Assembly (NCBI RefSeq): GCF_016802725.1
Contig: NC_052667.1
Coordinates: 29,072,124-29,136,123, forward strand
DNA: 64,000 bases
Direction of reading: 5' to 3'
Source: Solenopsis invicta
Lineage: Eukaryota > Arthropoda > Insecta > Hymenoptera > Formicidae
The translations under genes were made by a program, and so were the position numbers. Numbering within the stretch: position 1 is the stretch's first letter; each line of letters starts with the position of its first letter. The notes under the pieces are model-generated. The model did not search any database, had not been told where the DNA came from, and worked only from the letters and a program-made list of their open reading frames with translations. Positions 11,228 through 24,700 of the stretch are shown here, piece by piece.

Positions 11228-14200
11228 ATGGAAGCAGGTATTTAAATTTTCACTATTTTTACTATAACTGGTACAGAGGAGTAAATATCTGAATAACTCA
11301 AAATAATTGTGTATAATAAAAATTACGTGAAATATAGAATATATAGATAATTTATTCAAAAAAAGTCAAGAATAAATTGATCTTGGTTTTTAATAATTTA
11401 ATCATTTAATTGTATATAATAATTGCAAACTGTCGAAAAAAAAACAAACAGTTCTACATTAATAACATTTAAATCGTCAATTATTAAATTTGCATACCAC
11501 GATACACGGTAAAGTATCATTTAAAATACATATGTTAAACATTTGATTGAATTATATACATAATTTAGAAAATAACAACAATATCTTATACATATGTAAA
11601 ACAACCCTTTATGCTTTCATGTAATTCGCCTTTTCACAATTTTAAAGAACAGATGTGATCCAGCTAAACAAAGTTTACTAATCAAGCGTAATTCTTTATC
11701 AATTTCAACATACTTGATAAAACACGTACTTGACAAATGAGTACTTACTATTCGATGAAAAAAAGGTGGATTATTTTTGCTAAATTTTTTAAGTACAAAA
11801 AATTAAAATCTATATTATACAAAAATACACATTTTGAAGAATATAAATTCTAGAGAAGTGTAAAGATTATACATAATATTACATATATGTATAATAATGT
11901 TTAGTAATAATAAATAGTAAATAGAAGGTAAAGGTATTATATGTTCACGTATTTGTATGTAAATAATGTATACAGAATTTTATTCAATACAGAATTTTAT
12001 TAATAGAATTATAAAACATATATATAATTATTCTAGTCAAGGTAGTGTTATTCGGCATATTGCTGTGTCTCGTGACGCTAAATGGTGCTCAATCCGATTG
12101 CAAATACTTTCAACAGTTGCAAGCTGATCAAACATATTATGCATATAATCCTGGATTTCCCAATATGTATGAAGGTGAAAAGCATTGCGTTTGGGAAACG
12201 GAAGGTCGCTCTGTTACTCAAGTAAATTGTTCCAATGACATGGTAAGTTATATAATCACGAGTAAGTAGAAAAACGCCTTATACAATCAAAGTTGAATCT
12301 TATATAGTGCCGATTAATATTTGCATATGAATTTAATTATTAAATGTTTTCTAGATGAGTATATGTATTGTATAGAAATTCATATGGTAATATTATTAGG
12401 CAATAAGATTCAGATCTAACCGTATAAGTCGTTTCTCTACTTGATGTGCGTTTTAAAATTTATGCACATACATAAAGGATGGTGATTGTGCAGAGAGTTT
12501 GCTCTCTGTACCAAAGATCCAGATATAAATTTATCCAGTATATATTAAATTTTTAATTGATCGTCATCTTTCGCACCGGAAAGGCAATGGCAAACTATCG
12601 AGAGTACCTTTGTCAAGACCACCTACGTATAATTTTTCTAAGGCAACGTTATCGAAAATTTATATTATTTATGACAAGAGTTGTTCGAAACAAAGAACAA
12701 AAGGAAGGAATAATTTAATACATTACTTTACAGAATAATTACTGTCAAGATACACTTACAGTTCAATTTGACGGAAATAATAAATATACTTCTTGTGGTT
12801 ATAATGAATTTATTCTTCAAGGGATGAATCCAATTATAAGATTCGACTCTTGGTCATCTAACTCGCAAGGTCAATTTTTATGCGAAATTAAAACTTTAAA
12901 CAATCAATGCCAATGCGGTTGGAGCAAAGTTGTAAGTTTACATTAATTTTTGTCATGTTTATTTATGGGAAAGATTATTTATTGCTTATTTATCTTTGTT
13001 TTTAATAATCTAATTTTACTCAACCATATAATAATTTATTAGGAGCATTATAATTAATTAATTAGGTATAAAAAATAAAACATTATTGCTTACTTAGACT
13101 AGGATAGTAGGCGGTAGGGAAACTGGAATTAATGAATATCCCATGATGGCTGGGCTTGTTAGTTACGGACGACGAGAGTTATTTTGCGGCTGTACTATAA
13201 TATCTTCAGAATACATATTGACAGCAGCTCATTGCTTAAAAGACCAAGACATAATAGGTGACATAGCCGCACTTGTTGGTGAACACGATACAACGACGGG
13301 TAATTGTTAAATTACTCATCTAATCAATATTTAAGATCTATCCTCAATATTAAGCAAATAAAGTTTGTGTTTACGATTGCGATAACAAAGTTAAATTATT
13401 GTACAGTTATTTTTTGTTTTGTAATACAAATTTATTTTAAAGTTAAAATTTAATGACCCAATAAACGGAAATGGATTGAAAATTTGTAATCCATTTTAAT
13501 TTATTTAAATATATTTTGGATTAAAAAACAGCAATCGAGTTATTTCAATTTTATGTTGTGGATTAAAATGGATTGGACCCGCAAAAACTTCCTTTAGATT
13601 AAAAAAATAAAAATTACTTAATTTTAATCATCTTTTTTGGATTAAAATGGATCATATGGCCCGCATAACTTTTTTGAATTGAAAAAAATAGAAATCCCGT
13701 AATTCTAAAATTATTCATGGATTAAAATAGATTCAAGGTATTTTTAAACTTTAATTGGATAAAAATGGATCAGTGTAGTCATTGCCAAATTCAAACTCTT
13801 AATTTTTTGAATCTATTTCTATCCATTTTAAATATTTTGAATCCATTTCCGTTTGCTGGGGAGATAAAACTTATATAAGTTTATAACGCGATAGATACGT
13901 CGGTACAAAGTAATAAAAAAATGATCATCTTTTTCTTATAAAAAGAAGGCTAAATTTCTTATTTTATGATCATAAATGCAATATTTTATTCTTTACTAAA
14001 ACAATTATATTAATCTTAAAATTATAAAAAATGAATAATTTAAATATTGGTTAATATTAAATAAACACAAGTAGTTTATGAAATTTTATTTATGCGTAGA
14101 ATCGACAAGTAATGAAATAAACTTAGATAAGCACATTGTTTCTTAATATATGACTTTTCAGTATATATGAAATTTTTAATAAATTTGGCATATATCGAAG

Positions 14201-15408
14201 CCTATACAAAACTTGTACAATATAATTTGTGGATAGGTGACGAAACCAAAGCAACCGTTTTGTACCGCCTGGAAGGATGCGTGATCCATCCTAATTACTA
14301 CGAAAACACTGGTGACAATGACGTTGCTGTTTGTAAGACTTCTAAAACCATCACGTTTAGTGCTAACGTTGGTCCAGCTTGTTTACCATTTCGACTTAGA
14401 TACAAATCGTTTGCTGGTAGTAACGTCACTGCCTTAGGTTAGTATCTTCCAAGTATTTTCACGGTGAAAATAACAATTAAGGTGACCCACTCCGTTGGAT
14501 GCGCAGTGAATTGAAGATAATGGGAATCATGACAGCCAATCGAGTTTTGAGATATAGTTTGCGTTATAAATGAACTCAATTTCTGATTGATCCAGAAATT
14601 GAGCTCATTTGCCATTACACGCCGCGCAATGGCCCAAGCGGAATAACAAGTCAAAATGACATCAAAGTGAATCGTAATTGATCGAAAAGTGACTTTTAAC
14701 GATAATTTTGCAGTCACTTTGACATCATTTTGACGTTGCGATGATTCCCTGTTTCGCTTGGGGGGTTGTCGTCTTGTTATTTACTAGATTATTTACACCA
14801 TAAGGATTTCCACGGTAATCGATTATCCGTTTCAATTTAATTTAATCGTTAGGCTGGGGTATGATGGAATTTGGAGGACCTAAAGCGACAAGGCTTCAAA
14901 AAGTGAATTTAAATGTAATAACTCTTGAAGAATGTCAAAACAGGCTTCCCAATCAAGGGATAAAGGTTCAAGACTTGTGTACTTATACTGACGGAAAGGA
15001 TACTTGTCAGGTGAAGAGATCGTTTTTATGAATTTAAATATAATGGTTAATAGTAGTACTTAATGGACAATTATTCAAGAATTGTGATGCGAAACTATCC
15101 TCGAGCTATAAATTTTTTTCCGTTTGTGTGCCATAGATGGACAGTGGCGGGCCTCTTCTATGGCAGGATCCTATCACACATAATTTGGTGATAGTTGGTA
15201 TTATATCTTCCGGTGAAGGTTGTGCTTCAAATTCTCCTGCTATCTCAAAACGAGTAGGATATTTCGTCGATTGGATAACATCCGTAACATCTGGTAAGAA
15301 GTGGCAGCATCAAAGTTTTATCATTTAAAGAAAAATCGATGCAACATATACATGCCTATATTTTTATTACCTTTTATTACAGGTGCACAATATTGCGCAG
15401 TTGAATGA
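11228..15408 (+). CDS. Secreted CUB-domain trypsin-like serine protease (venom serine protease 34-like)
   Basis: This is a secreted endopeptidase of family S1. Exons join in frame: 11228-11237 (tentative), 12037-12242, 12734-12931, 13098-13299, 14237-14437, 14853-15010, 15137-15293 and 15383-15408 (TGA), giving about 385 aa. A hydrophobic signal peptide (LFGILLCLVTLNGAQS) precedes a cysteine-rich CUB domain, then the activation site TR/IVGG. The triad is visible: His in TAAHC, Asp in DVAV and Ser in MDSGGP. Asp six residues before the Ser predicts trypsin specificity. Gly193 is replaced by Met, as in many insect homologues. The last exon restores the family-typical GAQYC end. The first exon was chosen because ATGGAAGCAG has a good Kozak context and the right phase for the acceptor at 12036. 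An acceptor at 14236 was preferred to one near 14161 because it gives the canonical TGDET junction. Venom expression is not shown by sequence; relatives also act in haemolymph and tissues. Confidence 0.86.
13457..13861. mobile_element. MITE in protease intron (CCCA...TGGGG ends)
   Basis: The terminal inverted repeat runs about 25 bp: ATAAACGGAAATGGATT at the left against AATCCATTTCCGTTTGCTG at the right. The interior repeats a GGATTAAAATGGAT-like motif several times in both orientations, as if built by internal duplication. It sits between the exons carrying the catalytic His and Asp. There is no coding capacity, and no clear target duplication was seen. Confidence 0.65.
14633..14763. mobile_element. 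Small MITE/hairpin in protease intron
   Basis: The outer ends CCCAAGCG and CGCTTGGG and the inner arms GTCAAAATGACATCAAAGTG and CACTTTGACATCATTTTGAC form an imperfect palindrome. Just upstream (about 14573-14606) is another hairpin, AACTCAATTTCTG against CAGAAATTGAGCT. Confidence 0.55.
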
Positions 15409-15591
15409 GCTCTGCATAGTTAAATGGAAGATTTGTTTTACCAGCTTATGGACTTTTGTTGGTATTTTGTCATGTTCTTGCAAGATATATACTAAATATT
15501 ATGGATTGTACTTGTACAAATACATGTATCTACATACAAATATAAGCGTATAAAAATGCACATACAATACTATAAGTATACATAAATACGT

Positions 15592-15640
15592 GCGCGCGTG
15601 TGTGTGCGTGTGCATGTGCGTGCGTGCGTGTGTGTGTGTT
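15592..15640. repeat. (GT)n/(GC)n compound microsatellite
   Basis: Alternating purine-pyrimidine tract (GTGTGCGTG type), a potential Z-DNA former, in the 3' region of the protease gene. Confidence 0.85.
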
Positions 15641-15659
15641 TAATGCATAATACGTATAT

Positions 15660-15665
15660 AATAAA
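15660..15665 (+). promoter_or_regulatory. Putative polyadenylation signal of the protease gene
   Basis: AATAAA lies 252 bp after the stop codon and is followed within 15-25 bp by the GT-rich GTGCAATGTGTGCAC, a plausible downstream element. Confidence 0.35.
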
Positions 15666-15945
15666 TATTATATACGTGCAATGTGTGCACAATTAATGAA
15701 ACTAAAAAGTGTATTTAAAAGATATACAAATATTATTGAGCACCAAGATTTGTGGCCAAAAATATTCTTTTCTTCTATTTTTATTATTTATACATAGATT
15801 TTAATTTTATTCGTTACTGCACATATAATTTTACATACATTGACAATAATTCATTATATTAGCTTTTACGTAAAAATTTGAGTGCATGCAACATGTTTTC
15901 TAATTAATTATTTGTGTTGCCTCTTTTACCATTTAAAATTATATA

Positions 15946-15946
15946 T

Positions 15947-16001
<55 letters not shown>

Positions 16002-16023
16002 TATATATATATATATATAAATA

Positions 16024-16064
<41 letters not shown>
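15946..16064. repeat. (TA)n microsatellite
   Basis: Nearly pure AT/TA dinucleotides with short AAAATT and GTGT interruptions. The open frame across it (15882-16106) is a low-complexity Ile-Tyr run and not a gene. Confidence 0.95.
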
Positions 16065-16071
<7 letters not shown>

Positions 16072-18735
16072 GACGTATATATATTTCTAACATATTATTA
16101 TATTAGAAATTACAAATGCGTGCTCCTACGGTAAAACGTGGGGACAACCATTATCAAACACCTTGTGGGCGCGCGCGCACACATACATGTTAACTTATCT
16201 TTTCCAATTGCATTCCCTTCACAACCAAGATTTTTCTACTCGATTTTGAAAAACAATGTGAGAAGTATAACTCATTAATACTAAAGCTTAAATTAATATT
16301 AAAGCTTAATATTTGAGAAAATACATTTAGAAGAAAATGAATTTATTTTGCTCATAATATACTACTGTAAAATTCATTATTACGTATCAATAATTAAATT
16401 CTTTTTATTATTAAAAATACACAGATGTTTATACTATAAATCTTTTGATTTTAGCATACATAACAGATTAAATAGACATCTAACGAACGATTTTTAAAGA
16501 AACGTTCATAGCAATATGCGACATTTTCTATTCTTGTTTTGACAAGAATATGTTTTGAAACATGAGGATTTTCTTCAAGTCAAGTTAAAAATTAGACTCT
16601 AAAGATGAAAGTATTATAAGTAACACGTATTTCGATTGGTGGTACAAAAAAATTTTAGGCAATGCTTAATTTGAATGTGCATGCGCTGTTGCACCATGCG
16701 CTAATGGGGTCTTCTTTTTATCCAACGATAGCAAATAGACGACTAACTTTACAAATAATCTATTAATTAATCACTGTCGATTACATTTGGACAAACTATA
16801 TTTAGATGCAGTCGCATGTCCGTGAGTCGCGCGAGCGGTAGTATTTTTATAGTAAACACATAGGGAGCAATCGTCTAAATCTATTCTTTGATTAACCAAT
16901 TTTAGGTCATTATATTTCAGAAAATTCGTTTATAAGATAAAAATCGTTTAAGATAAAAATCAACAAATACCTATGTTACTTAATTCTTCCAGAACCTTTT
17001 TGCTATAGTATTTTGAATCGCGAATTTCAGGATGCCTCATAGGTATGCTTATAAAAATGCACACATTTTTAAATTATAATGTAGAAATATTGTTACATGA
17101 AATATAATATATATTAGATATTATATTTAGATTTGCATGGAAAATTTTAAATAAAAAATCATACAGTTTTATAAATAATTAAAAATATTTATATCTCAAA
17201 TTAAATTATGTCTAATTTTTGTTGACAAATATTATTTAGAAATTTTATTTTGTGAAAATTAATGTATTGTGACATTTCAGTGCAATTATTGTGATATATT
17301 AAACATATAATATGACGTCATCATTGTACAATAAATTATATGTATAATCGTATTTATGATATTATATTAAGTTTGCAATTAAACAAATTTTTTTACATAT
17401 AAGAAAATTCTACATAGTTAAAATAAAAAAGAAAAATATATACTTAAAATCTTTCATTAAAATTTAATGCAAAAAAATATAAATATTCAATATATTTTAC
17501 CTCCTCTCTATGAGAATTAGAATTCATTAGAGTAGAAACATCAAAATTCGACAACAGTTATATTTCACACACCATTATTTACATGTGTTAAATTAAACTT
17601 ATTGAAGTATACCATATATATGATATAGTGTATAAAATTAATTAATTATAATAAAATACAATTTGCAACAAATATTTCAAATACGAAAACTCGTAAATTA
17701 AATTTAAGCTTTGTTACCATTTAAGTATCATATAATATATAGATTACTATAATATATTACTATAACATATTGCTATAATATGTAGACACGTTACATTTGC
17801 TTTCATTGTTATATGTATATAGTATTATTTACAGTAGTACATCGGAATATAAACAAAAAAATTTTATATATCCTTGATCTCTGTTATAATGACTTACTTT
17901 TTACTTAAATTTTTATCACGTTAAATATATTTTTTACTTAAATTTTTATCACGTTAAATATATTTTTTACTTATATTTTTATCACGTTAACTACTTATAT
18001 TTTTCTTGGAAAAATTCCATTAACCAATTATTAGATAAAAAATATATCATATGTAAAACAGTTTCTATTTACTGATCTAGATTTATTTTCATTCGAATTC
18101 CTCATGTAGTTTCTTATTATGTAACTATTTAAAATTGTATAAATCACATATTACTTCCAATTGAAAATACTTTGGATTAATATCAGTTAGATATTTATTA
18201 CTTATTCGAAGGTGGTCTCGCTATATCGTAATCCCTTTCACGGGAGATACTCGATCACGCTCAGAAAACTCCTGCTTGTCCATTATTCATAAGATATGAC
18301 AAGATTATATAATGAAACATTCACACGGGTAATTTATTTGAACATTAACAAAAAGACAGAAAAAGACGCAACATGTTATAAACACTAAAAATTTGTTAAA
18401 ATAAAAAAGAAATGTACAAAATTAACATAAGAATAGAAAATATCACTGTTTTATATATCAATCGCTTTTATATAATGTTATTATATAAAAGCTTTTATAT
18501 AATATCTTTTATATAATGTTACAAAAAAAATAATGAAAACATTATATACACGCAGGTACGTGTACACACAAACAAATGCTATTTTTGCAATTCACTATTA
18601 ACCTCTGTTCATTTCAGAATGATTACATATTGTATTAAAAAAAAAAAATATATATATATATATATCTTAACAATAATATTATAACGCTAAACACATTCAA
18701 ATGTTACTATAAATAATATAAAACAATAAAATGTG
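16065..18735. other. Intergenic space between convergent genes
   Basis: AT-rich sequence with no recognised exon, RNA gene or long inverted repeat. It separates the 3' end of the protease (+) from the 3' end of KCTD9 (-). A short tandem repeat at 17898-17991 is listed separately. Confidence 0.55.
17898..17991. repeat. Three-copy ~33-bp tandem repeat
   Basis: Three copies of a unit carrying ATTTTTATCACGTTAA; the third copy is slightly diverged. Confidence 0.8.
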
Positions 18736-18741
18736 TTTATT
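18736..18741 (-). promoter_or_regulatory. Putative polyadenylation signal of KCTD9
   Basis: On the minus strand AATAAA occurs 42 bp after the KCTD9 stop codon, implying a very short 3' UTR. A second weaker ATTTTATTG follows. Confidence 0.35.
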
Positions 18742-18782
18742 AGAGAATTAAAGCTGCAGCATGTGCAGCATGGCGTTCATTG

Positions 18783-21700
18783 TTATCGTATTGTTTGAGA
18801 CATATGCAGTGGCGTCAACATTAACTCAAAAGCAGCATCCTTCAAATTTGCGCCGCGCAAATTTGCATCTTGTAGATCGGAGCCAGATAAATCACAGCAC
18901 TAAAAATAGTAAAAGCATGTGTATCATAGTACATAAAAATATAACCCTACTAGCCAATGTGGGATCACTCGCGTTCGAGCAAAATTTCTCGCATTGCGTA
19001 CGCCGAACGGTACGTGCACGGAGGTGACACTGCTTATACTTCACTATGCTTTTACGCGTCCCTCGAATATCTCCTTACGATTAGAAAATCCGCTAGAGGC
19101 GCTAGTTCCTACTTGCATCCTTTGATTTGACAGATTTGACTGACGCATAGACCTGCTAAACAATTAAAACGATTAAAACTGTTAGAAAGATTTATTCGAT
19201 CTAGTAAGATTGAACTGTATTTTTTTAACCTGCATTTTCTAGTAAAACAATAACTTTCAAATCGGTTGTAAGCGTTGTAAGGATGCAGGTCGACTTATGC
19301 GCTTAAGTCGACTTATGCGCCAAGTGGCTTAATGTTCCCGTGAAACAAAATCTAGACGCGTAAATCTTGGCAGAGTCACCCCCGGGTATGTACATACATA
19401 CATACGTGCAACACGTGCCTATACCCTGCCTAAAAAAACTTGGTCGGTAGGGGAATATGACGCCGCAGTATCGCTTTTCAACCGCTGTCGTTTTAACAGT
19501 TACGTCGGTGTAAAAAATTCACAGTGCACGACTGACCTCAGTTTGGCTGGGGTGAAAGTGCTAAAATTGGAAGTAAATAATTTTTTATTTTTTATAATAT
19601 TTTAATATACGTCCACAATATTTGTAGCTTTCAACTTTTTATTAATAAAAGTATTAGACTTTTATGTTATTATAGAAATATTGCGTTATATGTATATGTT
19701 ACTGTAAAAGCCCGAACTACGGTAAATCCCCAGATTTTCCAGTAAAACCTAAGATTTACCAACTCTTAATGGTAAAAGTCCGAACAGTTCCGTGATCATC
19801 GTTCATTTTAAAATTTTACCACCATTCACTTGGTAAATCTCAGGATTTACCGACATGAGTTGTTAAATGTAAGGATTTATAAAAAAAGGGACGACTTTTT
19901 CGGGTTTTATCATTAGAATTTAGTACATGCTAGGTTTTACTAGTGACGGCTGGTAAATGTTGGTTTTGGGAATAAAACAATAAGTACTTCTTAATCATTT
20001 ATTTCAATTAACTATCAGTCAAAACCTTACATATTTTTATGTATCATATGAGAGTAATTATTAATCATTTATATTACTAATCAGTCAAATCCTTACCTAT
20101 TTTGGTACGAGTAGCGGGGGGCTGCAGACTACCCACGAGTACGAGACAATGCGCCGAACACGTTATGACATGTCTTTTTCAACATTTACCGTGCCTTTGA
20201 GGTAAATCCTAAGATTTACCAAGTGAATGGTGGTAAAAGTTCGAAATGAACGATGATCACAGAACTGTTCGGACTTTTACCATTAAGAGTTGGTAAATCT
20301 TAGGTTTTACTGGAAAATCTTAGGATTTACCGTAATTCGGGCTTTTACAGTAACATATACATATAGTTTAAAAAATATATAAATATAAAGATGTAATATT
20401 TACTTTTCAACACTAAATTCATAATAAAATTCATTAAATTCACAAAACTGAAGCTACATTTATTAAAAATCCCATACTATCCGCTAATATTATATCATAA
20501 AAATAAGCATTTCTTATGTTGCAAAATTAACATTAAATTATGAATCCAAACCAATACAACCAGGAAATATTTTTTTTATAAAAATATGATCCTTTAGCTT
20601 CAATTCCTTTTTTTGAATCAGTTCTCTATGATAATTTTTAAGAAAGTTACGATTTTTTAAAAATTACTTAACATTTATCGTAACTTTGTTCGCATATTTT
20701 CTAAAATTATATAGTTTCATCAATTATTAGTTCACTTTTTAACCGTATACTAGAAAATTGAAACTAAGTAAAATTGTAGTTGAAAACCATCTCATTACGG
20801 TGTATCCTTTAATAGAAGCGTAAACCGCGAGTGACGGCTAGTGAAGAACAAAAATTTACATTGGCTAGTAAGTGTTAACAATAAAAAGTAGAAATTTTAA
20901 GAAATGTATTAAGATAATCTCTAAAGCAGTATACGTAATAATGAGATGAGTACCTCTAAATCTGCACCAGCTAAAACAGCTGATCTTAAAATGCAATTCT
21001 TAAGAATAGCATTTTTTAATGTAGCTACTCGGAGATTCACGGCTGCCATATTACTGCCTTCAAGATTAGCACCTTTCAAATTCACACCTTCCATGTTTGC
21101 CGGTATTAGACCCCCGGGATCTTCAAAATTACACGAATGCAAATTGGCTGCAGCCAGATTTGCGCACGACATTTTGACACATACAAGTTGAGCGCCTTGC
21201 AAATTGGCATGGGATAAATCAGCGCGTTCGAAACAGCATCCCGACAGATTAGCACCCGCCAGACTACAGTGATGCATAATGGCATACTATATTGAGAGAA
21301 ACATAATGTATAGTTATCATTTCATTGTATCGATTAAAGTCAATAGCGCATAATGCAATTTTTCATGTCAATGTGTTTACTTGAGAAAATAAAGTCGTAT
21401 AAAATGTAACTGCACTCATCCATTAGTTTCCATGATAAACAAAAACTTGGTAAAAGCAAATAATCGAAAATAACAGACGTAATTTCTGTTTCGATTGCAA
21501 CGATTACATTTCTATTTTATCACATTGATGATATATTTTTCATACATAATTGTATAATTTTGACAATTCTACACGACACATTTTTATCGATTCAACTTAA
21601 CCCATTTTCGCAGCGGAACAAAGCATTAATTATGGACTATTTTTTTTATTCTATCCGGTATTTATTGCCTATAATTTTATAATCTAAACGTCTTTGTAAT

Positions 21701-24700
21701 ATACATTTGTATCGTAACGATTTGATCTCGAGTTAACCACTGATCTAACGTACCAAAGTGCAATGATTAGCTGTTTCTTTTAGTTTTAACGTTTGATTTG
21801 ACAATGATAATATATCCACATCGGAACTAAACATTTATTTATTTGTCGCTGCTGATGAAGAAAAGCTGTATGTTTCGACTCCGTGGTAGTAGAAACGTAA
21901 TTTTTTTTATATACTTCTTTTTAACGTTATTTTACGTTATCACGAATACGCGTAACTACGATTAATAAACAATATCCTAAGTACATCGCATTAATTTCCT
22001 CATTGTTGACATTACCGTTTCCTGTATTACATTGCACAAAAAAATACTAGCTATTTATTATTAATTTAATTTAATTTATATATCACTTTTAGTACTTTAC
22101 TAGATTGTATGAGATTTAACGCGAAAAATTGCATCACACTTTATTGATTTATTTTATACATTGCACTACATAAAATAAATGTCATTTTACCTTGAAATTA
22201 ATATTCCTAAGATCTAGTTTTGAAAGATCGGCTCTTACGAAATCAACACCCTGGAATCTAAGTTCTGCGTTTGTTGGTGTAGACATAATGGCTTTAAGTA
22301 CATCTTTGCGAGTTAGAGATACAAGACCCTCCTTTTGCTGTTCTTCTTTCTCCAACATTGTAGTTAGAATTCGAATAGCACCTTCGATACCGTAAAAACA
22401 AGCTTCCGCTAACACTCCTGTAAGTAAAATATTAGTCTCATTACAATTAATACGTCATATTGATTTTAACAAGTTTCGTAAATATGTACCAGCTATGTTA
22501 ACATTGGTATCCAGTATTATTTGGCCATGCCTCAGGTAATTTAACAATGGCTCAAAATAAGTGGGACTTCTGTCAATCAGATATGCTCCCCGATGATCTT
22601 GTCTACTTGGCTGTATCGTACGTTCAGTATTTTCAGTTTCTGTGAACATCCTTTACAAAATGTTATAATTACTTTATTTTAACAGATTCATTTTTCTTTT
22701 CTTCTTTCGTTCGTACATGCATCTCACAAGGAAAAGCACGCGAGTATCGTGCTCGAAATTTGAGGAAACTTTAATACGTTGTAGTACGGATCGAAACAAG
22801 GGACACATGTTTTTTTACGTACCCCTTTTTACTTTTAGAGAGTAAAACACCCCTTTAAAGAAAATTGGTATTTATCTTTCGAAGCAAATATCGTCGAAAT
22901 TATAAGAGATAGAAAAAAACGTTCCGAATTAAAGTTGAATAGCTGGAAAACTACTTTATAACAGTGATATAAATTTTTTTTACTTTTAATTTTTTTAACT
23001 TTTAATTTTTTTAACTTTTAATTTTTTAAAATTTTAATTATTTTTAAATTAAAAAAATTATTTTTAATTAAAAAATAATTTTTTCAATTACTGTTGTAAA
23101 GTACTCTTTATACAACTTTCATCCAAAACGTTTTTTTTCTATCTCTTATATTTTCTATCTCTTATTCGACGATATACGCTTCGAAAGAAAAATACCGATT
23201 TTCTTCAAAGAGATGTTTTCCTCCCTAAAAATAAAAACGGGCATGCATAAAAAAATACGTGTCCTTTATTTCGATCCGTACTAGAACGTATTAAAGGTTC
23301 GTACTAAAAGACGACATTTCCGTGCCTTTCCTCCATCGTCAGTTATTTTAATAATTTAGTATAAGTTTCCAGTGTCATTTTAATACAACTGTCTTTTAAC
23401 TTAATAAAAAATATTGTAAACCGAGGATTTCAAATTCAATCTTAACATTAAATAAATAAATATCAGATGTTAAATTATACATCAAATTGTAAATCATAAG
23501 AAAAACTAATAATAAGAGCATTAATTTCAATTGTTCCAATTATAATAATTTATCTCTGTATTATGAAATTGCATTAAGAATTAAACAAACAGAGAAATTT
23601 TTAATTTCTTACAAGGGGAGACCCAACCTTTGACATCATAGATTTTATCAAACTTCAAATATTTTGCGGTATACCACTGATACTACTACACGGTATAACG
23701 ACTGTTGCCAATGCGCAATAGTTAAAAGTTATCGTTTAAAGCTTAAATTATCGTTTATCGTGTGCCTATTATATACCGAGCCGATAGAGGTCATTATCGT
23801 ACATTAAACATAGGTTGCGTCAACGAAATTCACTGTCAGTACTGAAAACCTTTAGTTTACGTTACGAATACTATATATTTTCAGTACTGACAATAAATTT
23901 CAGAGTCGAGCAAGAAAGATGTATAATGCAAGAATCGGTTAACGAGAGAAATTTATTTCTTTTTACATACGATGTTAAAGGTTTTCAGTTTAGATTCTGC
24001 TATTATGTTCGTAATTCTTTTAATTTGCAAACAAAAGAAATCATTATTTAGAAAGAATTATTTAACAAAAAAGTATTTCCCAATTAAAATATTTCTTTAT
24101 AGGGTCACTGCACCAGTCGTTGAACAATCACCAATGAATGACTATTTCAGAAATGTATAAAAATAATAAGACTTAAAAATAATAAATTGTGAATCGATTG
24201 TATTTCTTACGATCTAATTTTCATAAAAATTTTATTATAGTAACATTTTATATTAAAAAATGTAATTATATTAAAATTTCATTTATACGTTTAACTGGTT
24301 CAACTTTTTAATTGTTCATTGACTGGTGCAGTGATCCTACATTTAACAAATACGTATTAAAAAAATACAAATTTTTACTGGAGACGAAAGTAAAAAATAA
24401 AAGTTATTTGTAAAATACATAATAAAATTTATTAATAAAATTTATATAATACAAAAATATAAATTAAAAATAAAGTTCGGTATAGCTCTCCGTAAATGTA
24501 ACAATGCGCACACTGAAGAGGATTCCGTAGACTCGAAACGTTTGTGAATAATACTTGAATTATACGTTCAACTGTAAAAGAGATATTATTTATATCAACG
24601 CCCAAATCTATGCTCGTTTTCATTGGCCTTATTTACATTATTTCAAATTGAATTCGTATCAGCTGACTTCATATTAACGTGTAAATATAAAATATGGCAA

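Noticed and set aside
14161..14236. Upstream extension of the protease exon (acceptor near 14161)
   Set aside because: It would insert about 25 extra residues into the trypsin fold between conserved positions; the acceptor at 14236 gives the family-typical junction.
15882..16106. 74-residue Ile/Tyr-rich frame
   Set aside because: Translation of a (TA)n microsatellite.
20946..21191. Plus-strand frame opposite KCTD9 exon 6
   Set aside because: Antisense shadow of the pentapeptide-repeat exon.
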